Of a stretch of 64,000 nucleotides of DNA, positions 17,148-26,376 are shown one piece after another (position 1 is the stretch's first letter; every line of letters starts with the position of its first letter). The stretch spans positions 992,001 to 1,056,000 of the forward strand of contig NZ_CP080387.1 in assembly GCF_030036535.1 (NCBI RefSeq), written 5' to 3'. Made by a program: the position numbers and the translations under genes. Under the pieces are notes generated by a model. It saw nothing but the letters and a program-made list of their open reading frames with translations, was not told the DNA's origin and ran no database searches. Source of the DNA: Agrobacterium cucumeris (lineage in GTDB: Bacteria; Pseudomonadota; Alphaproteobacteria; Rhizobiales; Rhizobiaceae).

Positions 17148-17572
17148 GCCAAGCCCCCGCGACAGAGCATGGACAATGTCTTTGCGGCGCCGTTGGCTTT
17201 AATGCCGGCATTGGCGCCCGCGAATTCGGCGTTTGCCATTGCTCCATGTGCCGCCGCTGGTCCGGCGGTGCGTTCATGGCTGTCGAATGCACCGGCGTTT
17301 CCTTTGAAAACGAAGAACAGCTTGGCGTCTTTTCCTCCTCGGAATGGGGCGAGCGTTGCTTCTGCACGAATTGCGGCAGCACCTTGATGTGGCGTTCCAA
17401 GGATGGCCAACACCTGGCCGTGTCGCTGCAGGCTTTCGACAACCCTTCCAGTTTCACGTTCGCGTCGCAGATTTTCACGGATGAAAAGCCTTCGAGCTAT
17501 TCTTTCGCAGAAACCACGCAGAACATGACCGGCCCCGAATTCATCGCCATGATCACCTCGGCGGAGCACTAG
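17144..17572 (+). CDS. GFA-family zinc protein embedded in the nuo operon
   Basis: A 142-residue protein of the Gfa/centromere protein V family (Mss4-like fold). Zinc-binding cysteine groups are [15 protein letters not shown] and CFCTNCGS. The founding member was named for glutathione-dependent formaldehyde activation, but most members have no proven activity. The gene overlaps nuoC by 4 bp (ATGA) and ends 1 bp before the nuoD ATG, so it is translated as part of the complex I message. A role in complex I assembly or cysteine/cluster chemistry is only an inference from position. Confidence 0.88.
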   Translation: MSQAPATEHGQCLCGAVGFNAGIGAREFGVCHCSMCRRWSGGAFMAVECTGVSFENEEQLGVFSSSEWGERCFCTNCGSTLMWRSKDGQHLAVSLQAFDNPSSFTFASQIFTDEKPSSYSFAETTQNMTGPEFIAMITSAEH

Positions 17573-17573
17573 A

Positions 17574-18764
17574 ATGACTGAGCATAACGTCCGCAATTTC
17601 ACGATCAACTTCGGTCCGGAACACCCGTCCGCGCACGGCGTGCTGCGTCTGGTTCTGGAACTGGACGGCGAAATCGTCGAGCGCGTCGATCCGCATATCG
17701 GTCTTCTGCATCGCGGCACCGAAAAGCTGATCGAGACCAAGACCTATCTGCAGGCAGTTCCCTATTTCGACCGTCTCGATTACGTCGCGCCGATGAACCA
17801 GGAACACGCTTTCGCGCTCGCCGTCGAAAAGCTGCTCGGCCTCGAAATCCCGATGCGCGGCCAGCTGATCCGCGTGCTTTATTCGGAAATCGGCCGCATC
17901 CTGTCGCACATCATGAACGTCACGACGCAGGCCATGGACGTTGGCGCGATGACGCCCCCGGTCTGGGGTTTCGAAGAGCGCGAAAAGCTTATGGTGTTCT
18001 ATGAGCGCGCCTGTGGCGCCCGCATGCACTCGGCTTACGTTCGTCCGGGCGGTGTGCATCAGGACCTGCCGCCGGAGCTGGTGGACGATATCGGCAAGTG
18101 GTGCGATCCGTTCCTCACCGTTCTCGACAATATCGAAGGCCTGTTGACCGACAACCGCATCTACAAGCAGCGTAACGTCGATATCGGCGTCGTCTCGCTT
18201 GAAGACGCCTTTGCTTGGGGTTTCACTGGCGTGATGGTGCGTGGCTCGGGCGCTGCCTGGGATTTGCGTCGTTCGCAGCCTTACGAGTGCTATTCCGATC
18301 TGGAATTCGACATCCCCGTCGGCAAGAACGGTGATTGCTATGATCGCTACCTGATCCGCATGCAGGAAATGCGCGAATCGGTAAAGATCATGAAGCAGTG
18401 CGTTGATCTTCTCTCCGGCAAGCATCGCATCGGCCCTGTCTCCTCGCTTGACGGCAAGGTAGTCCCGCCCAAGCGCGGCGAGATGAAGCGGTCGATGGAA
18501 GCTTTGATCCACCACTTCAAGCTTTACACCGAAGGTTACCACGTTCCAGCCGGCGAAGTTTACGCCGCCGTCGAAGCGCCGAAGGGCGAGTTCGGCGTCT
18601 ATGTGGTCGCCGATGGCTCTAACAAGCCTTACCGCTGCAAGATCCGCGCTCCGGGTTATGCGCATCTGCAGGCGATGGATTTCCTGTGCAAGGGCCATCA
18701 GCTTGCTGACGTTACAGCCGTGCTCGGCTCCCTCGACATCGTGTTCGGGGAGGTCGATCGCTGA
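17574..18764 (+). CDS. nuoD: NADH-quinone oxidoreductase subunit D
   Basis: A 396-residue 49-kDa-type subunit forming the quinone pocket with NuoB. It begins with [19 protein letters not shown], has [12 protein letters not shown], and ends [28 protein letters not shown], all family hallmarks; full length. It starts 1 bp after the GFA-family gene and its TGA overlaps the ATG of a small exported protein gene (TGATG). Cysteines of the ancestral hydrogenase active site are absent, as expected. Confidence 0.98.
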   Translation: MTEHNVRNFTINFGPEHPSAHGVLRLVLELDGEIVERVDPHIGLLHRGTEKLIETKTYLQAVPYFDRLDYVAPMNQEHAFALAVEKLLGLEIPMRGQLIRVLYSEIGRILSHIMNVTTQAMDVGAMTPPVWGFEEREKLMVFYERACGARMHSAYVRPGGVHQDLPPELVDDIGKWCDPFLTVLDNIEGLLTDNRIYKQRNVDIGVVSLEDAFAWGFTGVMVRGSGAAWDLRRSQPYECYSDLEFDIPVGKNGDCYDRYLIRMQEMRESVKIMKQCVDLLSGKHRIGPVSSLDGKVVPPKRGEMKRSMEALIHHFKLYTEGYHVPAGEVYAAVEAPKGEFGVYVVADGSNKPYRCKIRAPGYAHLQAMDFLCKGHQLADVTAVLGSLDIVFGEVDR

Positions 18765-19024
18765 TGCGTCTGCCGCTGGCCATATTGGCTCTTCTTGCTG
18801 CGATGTCTGCCCCCGTTCTCGCCCAGACGGCGACGGATGAGGGCGGCGTGTCGCTGTCAAGCGGCGGCGGTTCAACCATCAAGCAGCTTCTGTCGTCGGG
18901 ATACGAGATCAAGGCCTCGGTTCCGAATGGCAGTAAGTTCATTGTGTTCATGCAAAAAGACAAGGCGGCTTACGCCTGCGAATTCGTCACGGTGGCGAGA
19001 TCGCGTTGTGAGACGTTAAACTGA
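18764..19024 (+). CDS. Small exported protein embedded in the nuo operon, hypothetical
   Basis: An 86-residue protein with a clear signal peptide ([20 protein letters not shown], cleavage after residue ~20). The mature part is about 65 residues with a Ser/Gly stretch (VSLSSGGGSTIKQLL), a short beta-rich region (YEIKASVPNGSKFIVFMQKDKAAYACEFV) and two cysteines near the C terminus that could form a periplasmic disulfide. GGGGAGG lies 9 bp before its ATG, and it overlaps nuoD by one base, so it is a real operon member. nuoE follows 16 bp later. I do not recognise a function. Confidence 0.8.
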   Translation: MRLPLAILALLAAMSAPVLAQTATDEGGVSLSSGGGSTIKQLLSSGYEIKASVPNGSKFIVFMQKDKAAYACEFVTVARSRCETLN

Positions 19025-19040
19025 AAAGGCGTGAGGAAGT

Positions 19041-20147
19041 ATGTCCGTTCGTCGACTAGCCGAAGATCAGTTCCAGCCCGTGGCGTTTGCCTTCAACGCG
19101 GATAATACCGCATGGGCGGAAAAGACGATCAAGAAATATCCCGAGGGACGCCAGCAATCGGCTGTCATCCCGCTGCTCATGCGTGCGCAGGAGCAGGACG
19201 GCTGGGTTACCCGCGCCGCCATCGAAAAGATCGCCGACATGCTGGATATGGCCTATATCCGCGTCATGGAAGTGGCGACCTTCTATACCCAGTTCCAGCT
19301 GAAGCCGGTCGGCACGCGCGCCCACGTTCAGGTCTGCGGCACCACGCCCTGCATGCTGCGCGGTTCCGAAGCGCTGATGGATGTCTGCCGCAAGAAGATC
19401 AACCACGATCCGCTGCACACCAATGAGAGCGGCACGCTCTCCTGGGAAGAGGTGGAATGTCAGGGCGCCTGCGTCAACGCGCCGATGGTCATCATCTTCA
19501 AGGATGCCTATGAGGACCTGACGCCCGAGCGCCTGGAAGAAATCATCGACACGTTCGAGGCAGGCAAGGGTGACACGGTCAAGACCGGCCCGCAGATCGA
19601 CCGTCACGAGTCGGTTCCAGTCGGTGGATTGACGACGCTGACGGAAGAGATCAAGCCTGACCGTTCCAATCTCGACAAGCCGGCCGAAGTGCCTGCGGAT
19701 GCCGCACCGGTTCCGCCGTCCAATGCCGCCAAGCCGAAGACGGACGCGCCGGAAACCGATCCGAAGCTGAAGACGCCGGCCAATGAGCCGAAGGCTGCGG
19801 AAGCCAATGTAAAGACCGTCGAAAAGGAAGCTTCCGGAACGGCTGCGGCGGCAAAGCCGTCGCTCGACTCCAAGGATCGTCCGGCCGGCATCGAACGCCC
19901 GGCGACGCCTGACGACCTGAAGCTCATTTCCGGCGTTGGTCCGAAGATCGAAGGCACGCTGCACGAGCTCGGCATCTTCACCTTTGCGCAGGTCGCCGGC
20001 TGGAAAAAGGCCGAATGCGACTGGGTCGACGGTTATCTGAATTTCAAGGGCCGCATCGAACGCGACGAGTGGATCAAGCAGGCCGAGGCGCTCGCCAAGG
20101 GTGGCGAAGCCGAGTATATCAGGGTCTTCGGCAAGAAGCCGCGGTAA
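19041..20147 (+). CDS. nuoE: NADH-quinone oxidoreductase subunit E with long C-terminal extension
   Basis: Residues 1-~185 are a complete 24-kDa thioredoxin-like subunit with 2Fe-2S ligands Cys99, Cys104, Cys140 and Cys144. Most NuoE proteins end near 160-240 residues; this one has 368. Residues ~190-285 are a low-complexity Ala/Pro/Lys/Asp linker. Residues ~288-355 form a small helical domain beginning PDDLKLISGVGPKIEGTLHE, a helix-hairpin-helix-like ISGVGPKIE motif, as also found in some rhizobial protein tails. Electron transfer should be normal; the tail may bind a partner or nucleic acid. Confidence 0.95.
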   Translation: MSVRRLAEDQFQPVAFAFNADNTAWAEKTIKKYPEGRQQSAVIPLLMRAQEQDGWVTRAAIEKIADMLDMAYIRVMEVATFYTQFQLKPVGTRAHVQVCGTTPCMLRGSEALMDVCRKKINHDPLHTNESGTLSWEEVECQGACVNAPMVIIFKDAYEDLTPERLEEIIDTFEAGKGDTVKTGPQIDRHESVPVGGLTTLTEEIKPDRSNLDKPAEVPADAAPVPPSNAAKPKTDAPETDPKLKTPANEPKAAEANVKTVEKEASGTAAAAKPSLDSKDRPAGIERPATPDDLKLISGVGPKIEGTLHELGIFTFAQVAGWKKAECDWVDGYLNFKGRIERDEWIKQAEALAKGGEAEYIRVFGKKPR

Positions 20148-20157
20148 GAGGTGAAGC

Positions 20158-21462
20158 ATGTTAAAAGATCAGGATCGCATCTTTACCAATCTCTACGGCC
20201 TCAAGGACAAGTCCCTGAAGGGCGTGAGAGCGCGCGGCCATTGGGATGGCACCAAGCAGATCATCGAAAAGGGTCGTGACTGGATCATCAACGAGATGAA
20301 GGCTTCCGGCCTTCGCGGTCGCGGTGGCGCTGGCTTCCCGACGGGTCTCAAATGGTCCTTCATGCCGAAGGAAAATGACGGCCGTCCGCATTATCTCGTC
20401 GTCAACGCCGACGAATCCGAACCCGGCACCTGCAAGGACCGCGAAATCCTGCGCAACGATCCGCATACGCTGATCGAAGGCTGTGTGATCGCCGGTTTCG
20501 CCATGGGCGCGCATACCGCCTATATCTACGTGCGCGGCGAATATATGCGTGAGCGTGAAGCGCTTCAGGCGGCCATCGACGAGTGCTACGATGCCGGCCT
20601 GCTCGGCAAGAACAACAAGAATGGCTGGGATTTCGACATCTACGTCCATCACGGCGCGGGTGCCTATATCTGCGGCGAAGAGACGGCTCTGCTCGAAAGC
20701 CTTGAAGGCAAGAAGGGCCAGCCGCGCCTCAAGCCGCCGTTCCCGGCCAATATGGGTCTTTACGGCTGCCCGACGACCGTCAACAACGTTGAATCAATCG
20801 CCGTTGCGCCGACCATCCTGCGCCGTGGCGCTGCCTGGTTCTCGGGGATCGGCCGTCCGAACAATGTCGGCACCAAGCTGTTCATGGTGTCAGGCCATGT
20901 CGAGCGTCCGTGCACCTTCGAAGATGCACTGGGCCTGTCCTTCCGTGAGCTGATCGAACACCATTGCGGTGGCATTCGCGGCGGCTGGGACAATCTGCTC
21001 GGCGTCATCCCCGGCGGCGCATCCTGCCCCATCGTGCGCGGTGAGGACATGAAGGACGCCATCATGGACTTTGACGGCATGCGCGAAGTGAAGTCTTCCT
21101 TCGGCACCGGCGGCATGATCGTCATGGACAAGTCCACCGACGTCATCAAGGCGATTGCCCGCATCGCGGCCTTCTTCAAGCATGAAAGCTGCGGCCAGTG
21201 CACGCCGTGCCGCGAAGGCACCGGCTGGATGTGGCGCGTGCTGGAACGCATGGTCAAGGGTAACGCGCAGAAGCGCGAAATCGACATGCTGTTTGAAGTG
21301 ACCAAGCAGATCGAAGGCCACACCATCTGTGCGCTCGGCGACGCCGCCGCATGGCCGGTACAGGCGCTGATCCGCAATTTCCGTCCGGAAATCGAAAAGC
21401 GTATCGACCAATATACCTACAGGGCCATGGATGATGGCGCTGTTCTGGAAGCCGCTGAATAA
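20158..21462 (+). CDS. nuoF: NADH-quinone oxidoreductase subunit F
   Basis: A 434-residue 51-kDa subunit that oxidises NADH. The FMN/NADH glycine-rich site reads [10 protein letters not shown] (54-63). The N3 4Fe-4S ligands are Cys345, Cys348 and Cys351 ([14 protein letters not shown]) plus Cys391 (HTICALGD). It lies 10 bp after nuoE. A 149-bp gap with a palindrome separates it from nuoG. Confidence 0.98.
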   Translation: MLKDQDRIFTNLYGLKDKSLKGVRARGHWDGTKQIIEKGRDWIINEMKASGLRGRGGAGFPTGLKWSFMPKENDGRPHYLVVNADESEPGTCKDREILRNDPHTLIEGCVIAGFAMGAHTAYIYVRGEYMREREALQAAIDECYDAGLLGKNNKNGWDFDIYVHHGAGAYICGEETALLESLEGKKGQPRLKPPFPANMGLYGCPTTVNNVESIAVAPTILRRGAAWFSGIGRPNNVGTKLFMVSGHVERPCTFEDALGLSFRELIEHHCGGIRGGWDNLLGVIPGGASCPIVRGEDMKDAIMDFDGMREVKSSFGTGGMIVMDKSTDVIKAIARIAAFFKHESCGQCTPCREGTGWMWRVLERMVKGNAQKREIDMLFEVTKQIEGHTICALGDAAAWPVQALIRNFRPEIEKRIDQYTYRAMDDGAVLEAAE

Positions 21463-21483
21463 GCATCAAGGGCTTCGAGCGGA

Positions 21484-21499
21484 GCCGGAAATTTCCGGC
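21484..21499. promoter_or_regulatory. Perfect 16-bp palindrome between nuoF and nuoG
   Basis: GCCGGAAATTTCCGGC is perfectly self-complementary and lies 21 bp past the nuoF stop. It has no T-tract. It may be an mRNA processing/stability structure or a protein binding site. Confidence 0.35.
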
Positions 21500-21611
21500 C
21501 CCGCAGCACCATGAAACGTCTGGCAAACCTTCGGATGCCGGGCGCGATTAAGGATTTGTTGCGGACCGTGTGAGACATGGGACGAACAGGCAACAGGACG
21601 TAAGTAGAACC

Positions 21612-23693
21612 ATGGCAAAGCTCAAGGTTGACGGTAAAGAGATCGAGGTTCCGGATCATTTCACGCTGTTGCAGGCGTGCGAGGAGGCTGGTGCCGAAGT
21701 TCCGCGCTTTTGTTTTCATGAGCGCTTGTCGGTCGCGGGTAACTGCCGCATGTGTCTCATCGAGGTGAAGGGCGGACCGCCCAAGCCGGCCGCCTCCTGC
21801 GCCATGGGCGTGCGCGATGTTCGCGGCGGCCCGAACGGCGAATTGCCTGAGGTTTTCACCAATACGCCGATGGTCAAGAAGGCCCGCGAAGGCGTGATGG
21901 AGTTCCTGCTCATCAACCATCCGCTGGATTGCCCGATCTGCGACCAGGGCGGCGAATGCGACCTGCAGGACCAGGCCATGGCCTTCGGTATCGCCGGTTC
22001 GCGTTATGCGGAAAACAAGCGCGCGGTTGAAGACAAATATATCGGACCGCTCGTCAAGACGGTCATGAACCGTTGCATCCACTGCACGCGCTGCGTCCGT
22101 TTCACCACGGAAGTGGCTGGTATCGCCGAACTGGGCCTTATCGGCCGCGGCGAAGATGCCGAAATCACCACCTATCTCGAGCAGGCCATGACCTCGGAGC
22201 TGCAGGGCAACGTTGTTGACCTCTGCCCGGTCGGCGCGCTCACCTCCAAGCCTTTCGCCTTCACCGCCCGTCCGTGGGAACTGAACAAGACCGAAACCAT
22301 CGACGTGATGGACGCGCTCGGTTCGGCCATCCGCGTCGATACCCGTGGCCGCGAAGTCATGCGCGTCATGCCGCGCGTCAACGAGGCGATCAACGAAGAG
22401 TGGATTTCCGACAAGAGTCGCTTCATCTGGGACGGCCTGAAGACGCAGCGCCTTGACCGGCCTTACGTCCGCAAGGATGGCCGTCTGCAGCCCGCCACCT
22501 GGGGCGAAGCCTTCGGTGCGATCAAGCAGGCTGTTGCCGCAACATCCGGCAACAAGATCGGCGCGATCGCCGGCGATCTGTCTTCCGTTGAAGAAATGTT
22601 CGCGCTGAAGTCGCTTCTCGCCTCGCTCGGTTCGGCCAATGTCGATTGCCGTCAGGATGGCGCAGCGCTTGATCCGTCTTTGGGTCGCGCCAGCTATATC
22701 TTCAATTCCACCATTGAAGGCATCGAGCAGGCGGACGCACTGCTGATCGTTGGCGCTAACCCGCGTTTCGAAGCGGCTGTCCTCAACGCCCGCATCCGCA
22801 AGCGCTGGCGTCGTGGCGGTTTCCCGATCGGCGTGATCGGCGAAGCTGGTGAACTGCGCTACAATTATGAATATCTCGGCTCGGGTGCTGAAACGCTCTC
22901 CGATCTGGCCAATGGCTCGCACAGCTTCGTTGACAAGCTGAAGTCCGCCAAGAACCCACTGATCATCATCGGTCAGGGCGCTCTTGCCCGCGCCGATGGT
23001 GCCGCCGTGCTCACTGCTGCTGCCAAGCTCGCCGTTTCGGTCGGTGCTGTCAGCGAAGAGTGGAACGGTTTCTCCGTTCTGCACACTGCAGCTGCCCGCG
23101 TTGGCGGTCTCGATATCGGCTTCGTGCCGGGCGAGGGCGGTGTTGCCGCCGCTGAAATGGTCGCCTCCATGGATGTTCTTTTCCTGCTCGGCGCCGATGA
23201 ACTCGATCTGTCGAACAAGGGCGCCAAGTTCACCGTTTATATCGGCAGCCATGGCGATCAGGGCGCGATGAACGCCGACGTCATCCTTCCGGGTGCGGCC
23301 TATACCGAAAAATCCGGTATCTGGGTCAACACCGAAGGCCGTGTGCAGGTGGGCAACCGCGCCGGTTTCGCACCGGGCGAAGCTCGCGAAGACTGGGCGA
23401 TCCTGCGTGCGCTGTCCGACGTTCTCGGCAAGAAGCTGCCGTTCGATTCGCTGTCGGCGCTGCGCGGTCAGCTTTATGTCGCGCATCCGCATCTGGCGGA
23501 AACCGACGAGATCGTCGCCGGCAAGGCTACGGATATCGAGGCTTTGGCCGGAAAGACCGGCTCGCTCAACAAGTCGGCGTTTGCTTCGCCGGTAAAAGAC
23601 TTTTATTTGACGAACCCGATTGCGCGTGCATCCGCCGTCATGGCCGAGTGTTCCGCATTGGCCCGCAACAATTTCCAGGCTGCGGCAGAGTAA
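21612..23693 (+). CDS. nuoG: NADH-quinone oxidoreductase subunit G
   Basis: A 693-residue 75-kDa subunit. The start is ATG 21612 ([14 protein letters not shown]); the frame extends 14 codons upstream without family resemblance. The N-terminal ferredoxin domain holds 2Fe-2S ligands Cys34, Cys45, Cys48 and Cys63. Then come [18 protein letters not shown] and [10 protein letters not shown] with 4Fe-4S ligands, followed by a molybdopterin-oxidoreductase-like domain (~220-690) that no longer carries cofactor. It passes electrons from NuoF/NuoE into the chain towards NuoI. Confidence 0.97.
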   Translation: MAKLKVDGKEIEVPDHFTLLQACEEAGAEVPRFCFHERLSVAGNCRMCLIEVKGGPPKPAASCAMGVRDVRGGPNGELPEVFTNTPMVKKAREGVMEFLLINHPLDCPICDQGGECDLQDQAMAFGIAGSRYAENKRAVEDKYIGPLVKTVMNRCIHCTRCVRFTTEVAGIAELGLIGRGEDAEITTYLEQAMTSELQGNVVDLCPVGALTSKPFAFTARPWELNKTETIDVMDALGSAIRVDTRGREVMRVMPRVNEAINEEWISDKSRFIWDGLKTQRLDRPYVRKDGRLQPATWGEAFGAIKQAVAATSGNKIGAIAGDLSSVEEMFALKSLLASLGSANVDCRQDGAALDPSLGRASYIFNSTIEGIEQADALLIVGANPRFEAAVLNARIRKRWRRGGFPIGVIGEAGELRYNYEYLGSGAETLSDLANGSHSFVDKLKSAKNPLIIIGQGALARADGAAVLTAAAKLAVSVGAVSEEWNGFSVLHTAAARVGGLDIGFVPGEGGVAAAEMVASMDVLFLLGADELDLSNKGAKFTVYIGSHGDQGAMNADVILPGAAYTEKSGIWVNTEGRVQVGNRAGFAPGEAREDWAILRALSDVLGKKLPFDSLSALRGQLYVAHPHLAETDEIVAGKATDIEALAGKTGSLNKSAFASPVKDFYLTNPIARASAVMAECSALARNNFQAAAE

Positions 23694-23706
23694 GGGTAGG
23701 GGATTT

Positions 23707-24753
23707 ATGGAACAGTTTTTCTGGAGCTACGTCTGGCCCGCGCTGATCATGGTCGGCCAGTCCCTGCTGCTTCTCGTTTGCCTTCTGGTGGCCATCGCCT
23801 TCCTTCTGCTTGCCGACCGCAAGGTCTGGGCAGCCGTGCAGCTGCGCCGTGGTCCGAACGTTGTTGGTCCCTTCGGTCTCTTCCAGTCCTTCGCCGACCT
23901 TTTGAAGTTCATCCTCAAGGAACCGGTCATTCCCGCCGGCGCCAACAAGGCGGTTTTCCTTCTGGCGCCGCTGGTTGCCGTGACGCTGGCGCTCGCCACC
24001 TACGCGGTCATTCCCTTCGCCGATGGCTGGGTCGTCGCCAATATCAATGTCGGCATTCTCTACATCTTCGCGATTTCTTCGCTTGAAGTGTACGGCATCA
24101 TCATGGGCGGCTGGGCTTCGAACTCGAAGTATCCGTTCCTCGGCGCGCTGCGTTCGGCAGCGCAGATGGTGTCCTATGAAGTGTCGATCGGTCTCGTCAT
24201 CGTCACGGTTCTACTCTGCGTCGGCTCGCTGAACCTGACGGATATCGTTCTTGCCCAGCGTACCGGGCTTGGCACGATGATCGGCCTGCCGGCATCGTTC
24301 CTCGACTGGCACTGGCTGTCGCTGTTCCCGATGTTCATCGTGTTCTTCATTTCGGGCCTTGCCGAAACCAACCGTCCGCCCTTCGATCTTCCGGAAGCGG
24401 AATCGGAGCTTGTCGCCGGTCACATGGTCGAATATGGCTCGACGCCTTACATGATGTTCATGCTCGGCGAATATGCTGCGATCGTTCTGATCTGCTGCCT
24501 GACGACGATCCTGTTCCTTGGCGGCTGGCTGCCGATCGTGGATGTGTGGTTCCTGAACTGGGTGCCGGGCATTGTCTGGTTCGCGCTGAAGGGCTGCATG
24601 GTCTTCTTCATGATCGCGCTCACCAAGGCCTTCGTTCCGCGTTACCGTTATGACCAACTCATGCGCCTTGGCTGGAAGGTTTTCCTGCCGCTGTCGCTCG
24701 CGATGGTCGTGATCGTTGCATTCGTATTGAAGCTGACGGGGTGGGCCGGTTGA
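23707..24753 (+). CDS. nuoH: NADH-quinone oxidoreductase subunit H
   Basis: A 348-residue polytopic subunit (about 8-9 helices) that forms the membrane entrance of the quinone site. Family marks are [20 protein letters not shown] and [21 protein letters not shown]. The start is ATG 23707, 13 bp after the nuoG stop with a GGGG-type ribosome site; the longer frame overlaps nuoG and is rejected. Confidence 0.97.
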   Translation: MEQFFWSYVWPALIMVGQSLLLLVCLLVAIAFLLLADRKVWAAVQLRRGPNVVGPFGLFQSFADLLKFILKEPVIPAGANKAVFLLAPLVAVTLALATYAVIPFADGWVVANINVGILYIFAISSLEVYGIIMGGWASNSKYPFLGALRSAAQMVSYEVSIGLVIVTVLLCVGSLNLTDIVLAQRTGLGTMIGLPASFLDWHWLSLFPMFIVFFISGLAETNRPPFDLPEAESELVAGHMVEYGSTPYMMFMLGEYAAIVLICCLTTILFLGGWLPIVDVWFLNWVPGIVWFALKGCMVFFMIALTKAFVPRYRYDQLMRLGWKVFLPLSLAMVVIVAFVLKLTGWAG

Positions 24754-24789
24754 TGTCCAAACTCCTCGCTCAAAGATCTGGAGACTGAG

Positions 24790-25281
24790 ATGGCAAGCCT
24801 CTCCCAAGCCGTCAATTCACTGTTCCTCAAGGAGTTCGTCGGCGCGATCCTGCTGACGATGCGCCATTTCTTCAAGCAGAAGGCGACGGTGAACTATCCT
24901 TTCGAAAAGGGCCCGGTCTCTCCGCGCTTCCGTGGTGAACATGCGCTGCGCCGTTATCCGAACGGTGAAGAACGCTGCATCGCCTGCAAGCTGTGTGAAG
25001 CCATCTGTCCCGCTCAGGCGATCACCATCGAAGCCGGTCCGCGCCGTAATGACGGCACCCGCCGCACGGTGCGTTACGATATCGACATGGTGAAGTGCAT
25101 CTATTGCGGCTTCTGCCAGGAAGCCTGCCCGGTGGATGCCATCGTCGAAGGCCCGAACTTCGAATTCGCGACGGAAACCCGCGAGGAGCTTTATTTCGAC
25201 AAGCAGAGGCTTCTCGACAATGGCGACCGCTGGGAGCGTGAAATCGCGCGCAACCTCGCACTGGATGCACCTTACCGTTAA
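24790..25281 (+). CDS. nuoI: NADH-quinone oxidoreductase subunit I
   Basis: A 163-residue 8Fe ferredoxin-like subunit with two 4Fe-4S clusters: Cys63, 66, 69, 73 ([12 protein letters not shown]) and Cys103, 106, 109, 113 ([12 protein letters not shown]). It carries electrons to cluster N2 in NuoB. It lies 36 bp after nuoH. The N-terminal amphipathic segment contacts the membrane. Confidence 0.98.
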   Translation: MASLSQAVNSLFLKEFVGAILLTMRHFFKQKATVNYPFEKGPVSPRFRGEHALRRYPNGEERCIACKLCEAICPAQAITIEAGPRRNDGTRRTVRYDIDMVKCIYCGFCQEACPVDAIVEGPNFEFATETREELYFDKQRLLDNGDRWEREIARNLALDAPYR

Positions 25282-25292
25282 GGTGCAACCGT

Positions 25293-25316
25293 CTTTCCGG
25301 GGGAGACCCCGGAAAG
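25293..25316 (+). promoter_or_regulatory. Stable hairpin with GNRA-type loop between nuoI and nuoJ
   Basis: CTTTCCGGGG (25293-25302) and CCCCGGAAAG (25307-25316) form a perfect 10-bp stem closed by GAGA, a GNRA tetraloop. No T-tract follows, so it is more likely an mRNA stability or processing element inside the operon than a terminator. The remaining 137-bp gap has no gene. Confidence 0.5.
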
Positions 25317-25418
25317 CGATGAAAAAGTAAAATGCCTGCGCGGTTTTCGCCGGCGGGGACGAAACGGGTGAGGGGGCTTGAAGCCATCTTCTCCCGATGA
25401 GGACAAGAAGGCACCAAG

Positions 25419-26033
25419 ATGGGTCTGCACGCTGTATTCTTTTATATATTCGCTTTCGTCGCCGTGGCGTCTGCGTTCATGGTCATCGCATCGAAGAACC
25501 CTGTTCATTCGGTGCTCTTCCTGATTTTGACCTTCTTCAACGCAGCCGCGCTGTTCCTGCTGACGGGGGCCGAGTTCCTCGCCATGATCCTGCTGGTGGT
25601 CTATGTCGGCGCGGTCGCGGTGCTCTTCCTCTTCGTCGTCATGATGCTGGATGTGGATTTTGCCGAGCTCCGCTCCGGTGTGCTGCAATATGCGCCTGTC
25701 GGTGCGCTGATCGGTGTCATTCTGGCTGCCGAGCTGATCGTCGTGGTCGGCGGCAGCGTTCTGAACCCGGTTGCGGCAAAATCGATCACCATGCCGATCC
25801 CGCCGGCCGCAGAGCGCACCAATACTGCCGCGCTCGGTGATGTGCTCTATACGAATTATGTCTACTTCTTCCAGCTCGCCGGTCTCGTGCTGCTGGTGGC
25901 CATGATCGGCGCCATCGTGCTGACCCTGCGTCATCGCACCGACATCAAGCGGCAGGATATCTCCACGCAGGTCGGCCGGGACCCGAAGACCGCCGTCACC
26001 ACGGTCAAGGTCAAGCCGGGCCAGGGCATCTGA
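25419..26033 (+). CDS. nuoJ: NADH-quinone oxidoreductase subunit J
   Basis: A 204-residue membrane subunit with about five helices. HSVLFLILTFFNAAALFLL and MILLVVYVGAVAVLFLFVVMML are the conserved helices near the quinone-chamber end, the latter including the pi-bulge helix. A GGCACCAAG ribosome site precedes the ATG. It is separated from nuoI by 137 bp containing a stable hairpin. Confidence 0.96.
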   Translation: MGLHAVFFYIFAFVAVASAFMVIASKNPVHSVLFLILTFFNAAALFLLTGAEFLAMILLVVYVGAVAVLFLFVVMMLDVDFAELRSGVLQYAPVGALIGVILAAELIVVVGGSVLNPVAAKSITMPIPPAAERTNTAALGDVLYTNYVYFFQLAGLVLLVAMIGAIVLTLRHRTDIKRQDISTQVGRDPKTAVTTVKVKPGQGI

Positions 26034-26060
26034 AGGCGAACGGATCCAAGGAAACAGAAT

Positions 26061-26369
26061 ATGGAAATCGGTCTTTCCCACTACCTGACGGTCAGCGCCA
26101 TCCTCTTCACGATCGGCGTGTTCGGCATCTTCCTCAACCGGAAGAACGTCATCGTCATCCTCATGTCGATCGAGCTTATCCTTCTGGCGGTCAACATCAA
26201 CATGGTGGCCTTCTCGGCCTTCCTGAACGATATCGTCGGCCAGGTCTTCGCTTTGTTCATTCTGACCGTCGCAGCTGCCGAAGCGGCCATCGGTCTTGCA
26301 ATACTCGTTGTCTTCTACCGCAACCGCGGATCGATCGCCGTCGAAGACGTCAATATGATGAAGGGCTGA
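26061..26369 (+). CDS. nuoK: NADH-quinone oxidoreductase subunit K
   Basis: A 102-residue three-helix membrane subunit. The acidic residues within [17 protein letters not shown] and [17 protein letters not shown] belong to the proton half-channel and match the family. Preceded by AAGGAAACAG, 27 bp after nuoJ. Confidence 0.97.
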   Translation: MEIGLSHYLTVSAILFTIGVFGIFLNRKNVIVILMSIELILLAVNINMVAFSAFLNDIVGQVFALFILTVAAAEAAIGLAILVVFYRNRGSIAVEDVNMMKG

Positions 26370-26376
26370 TAAGGCT

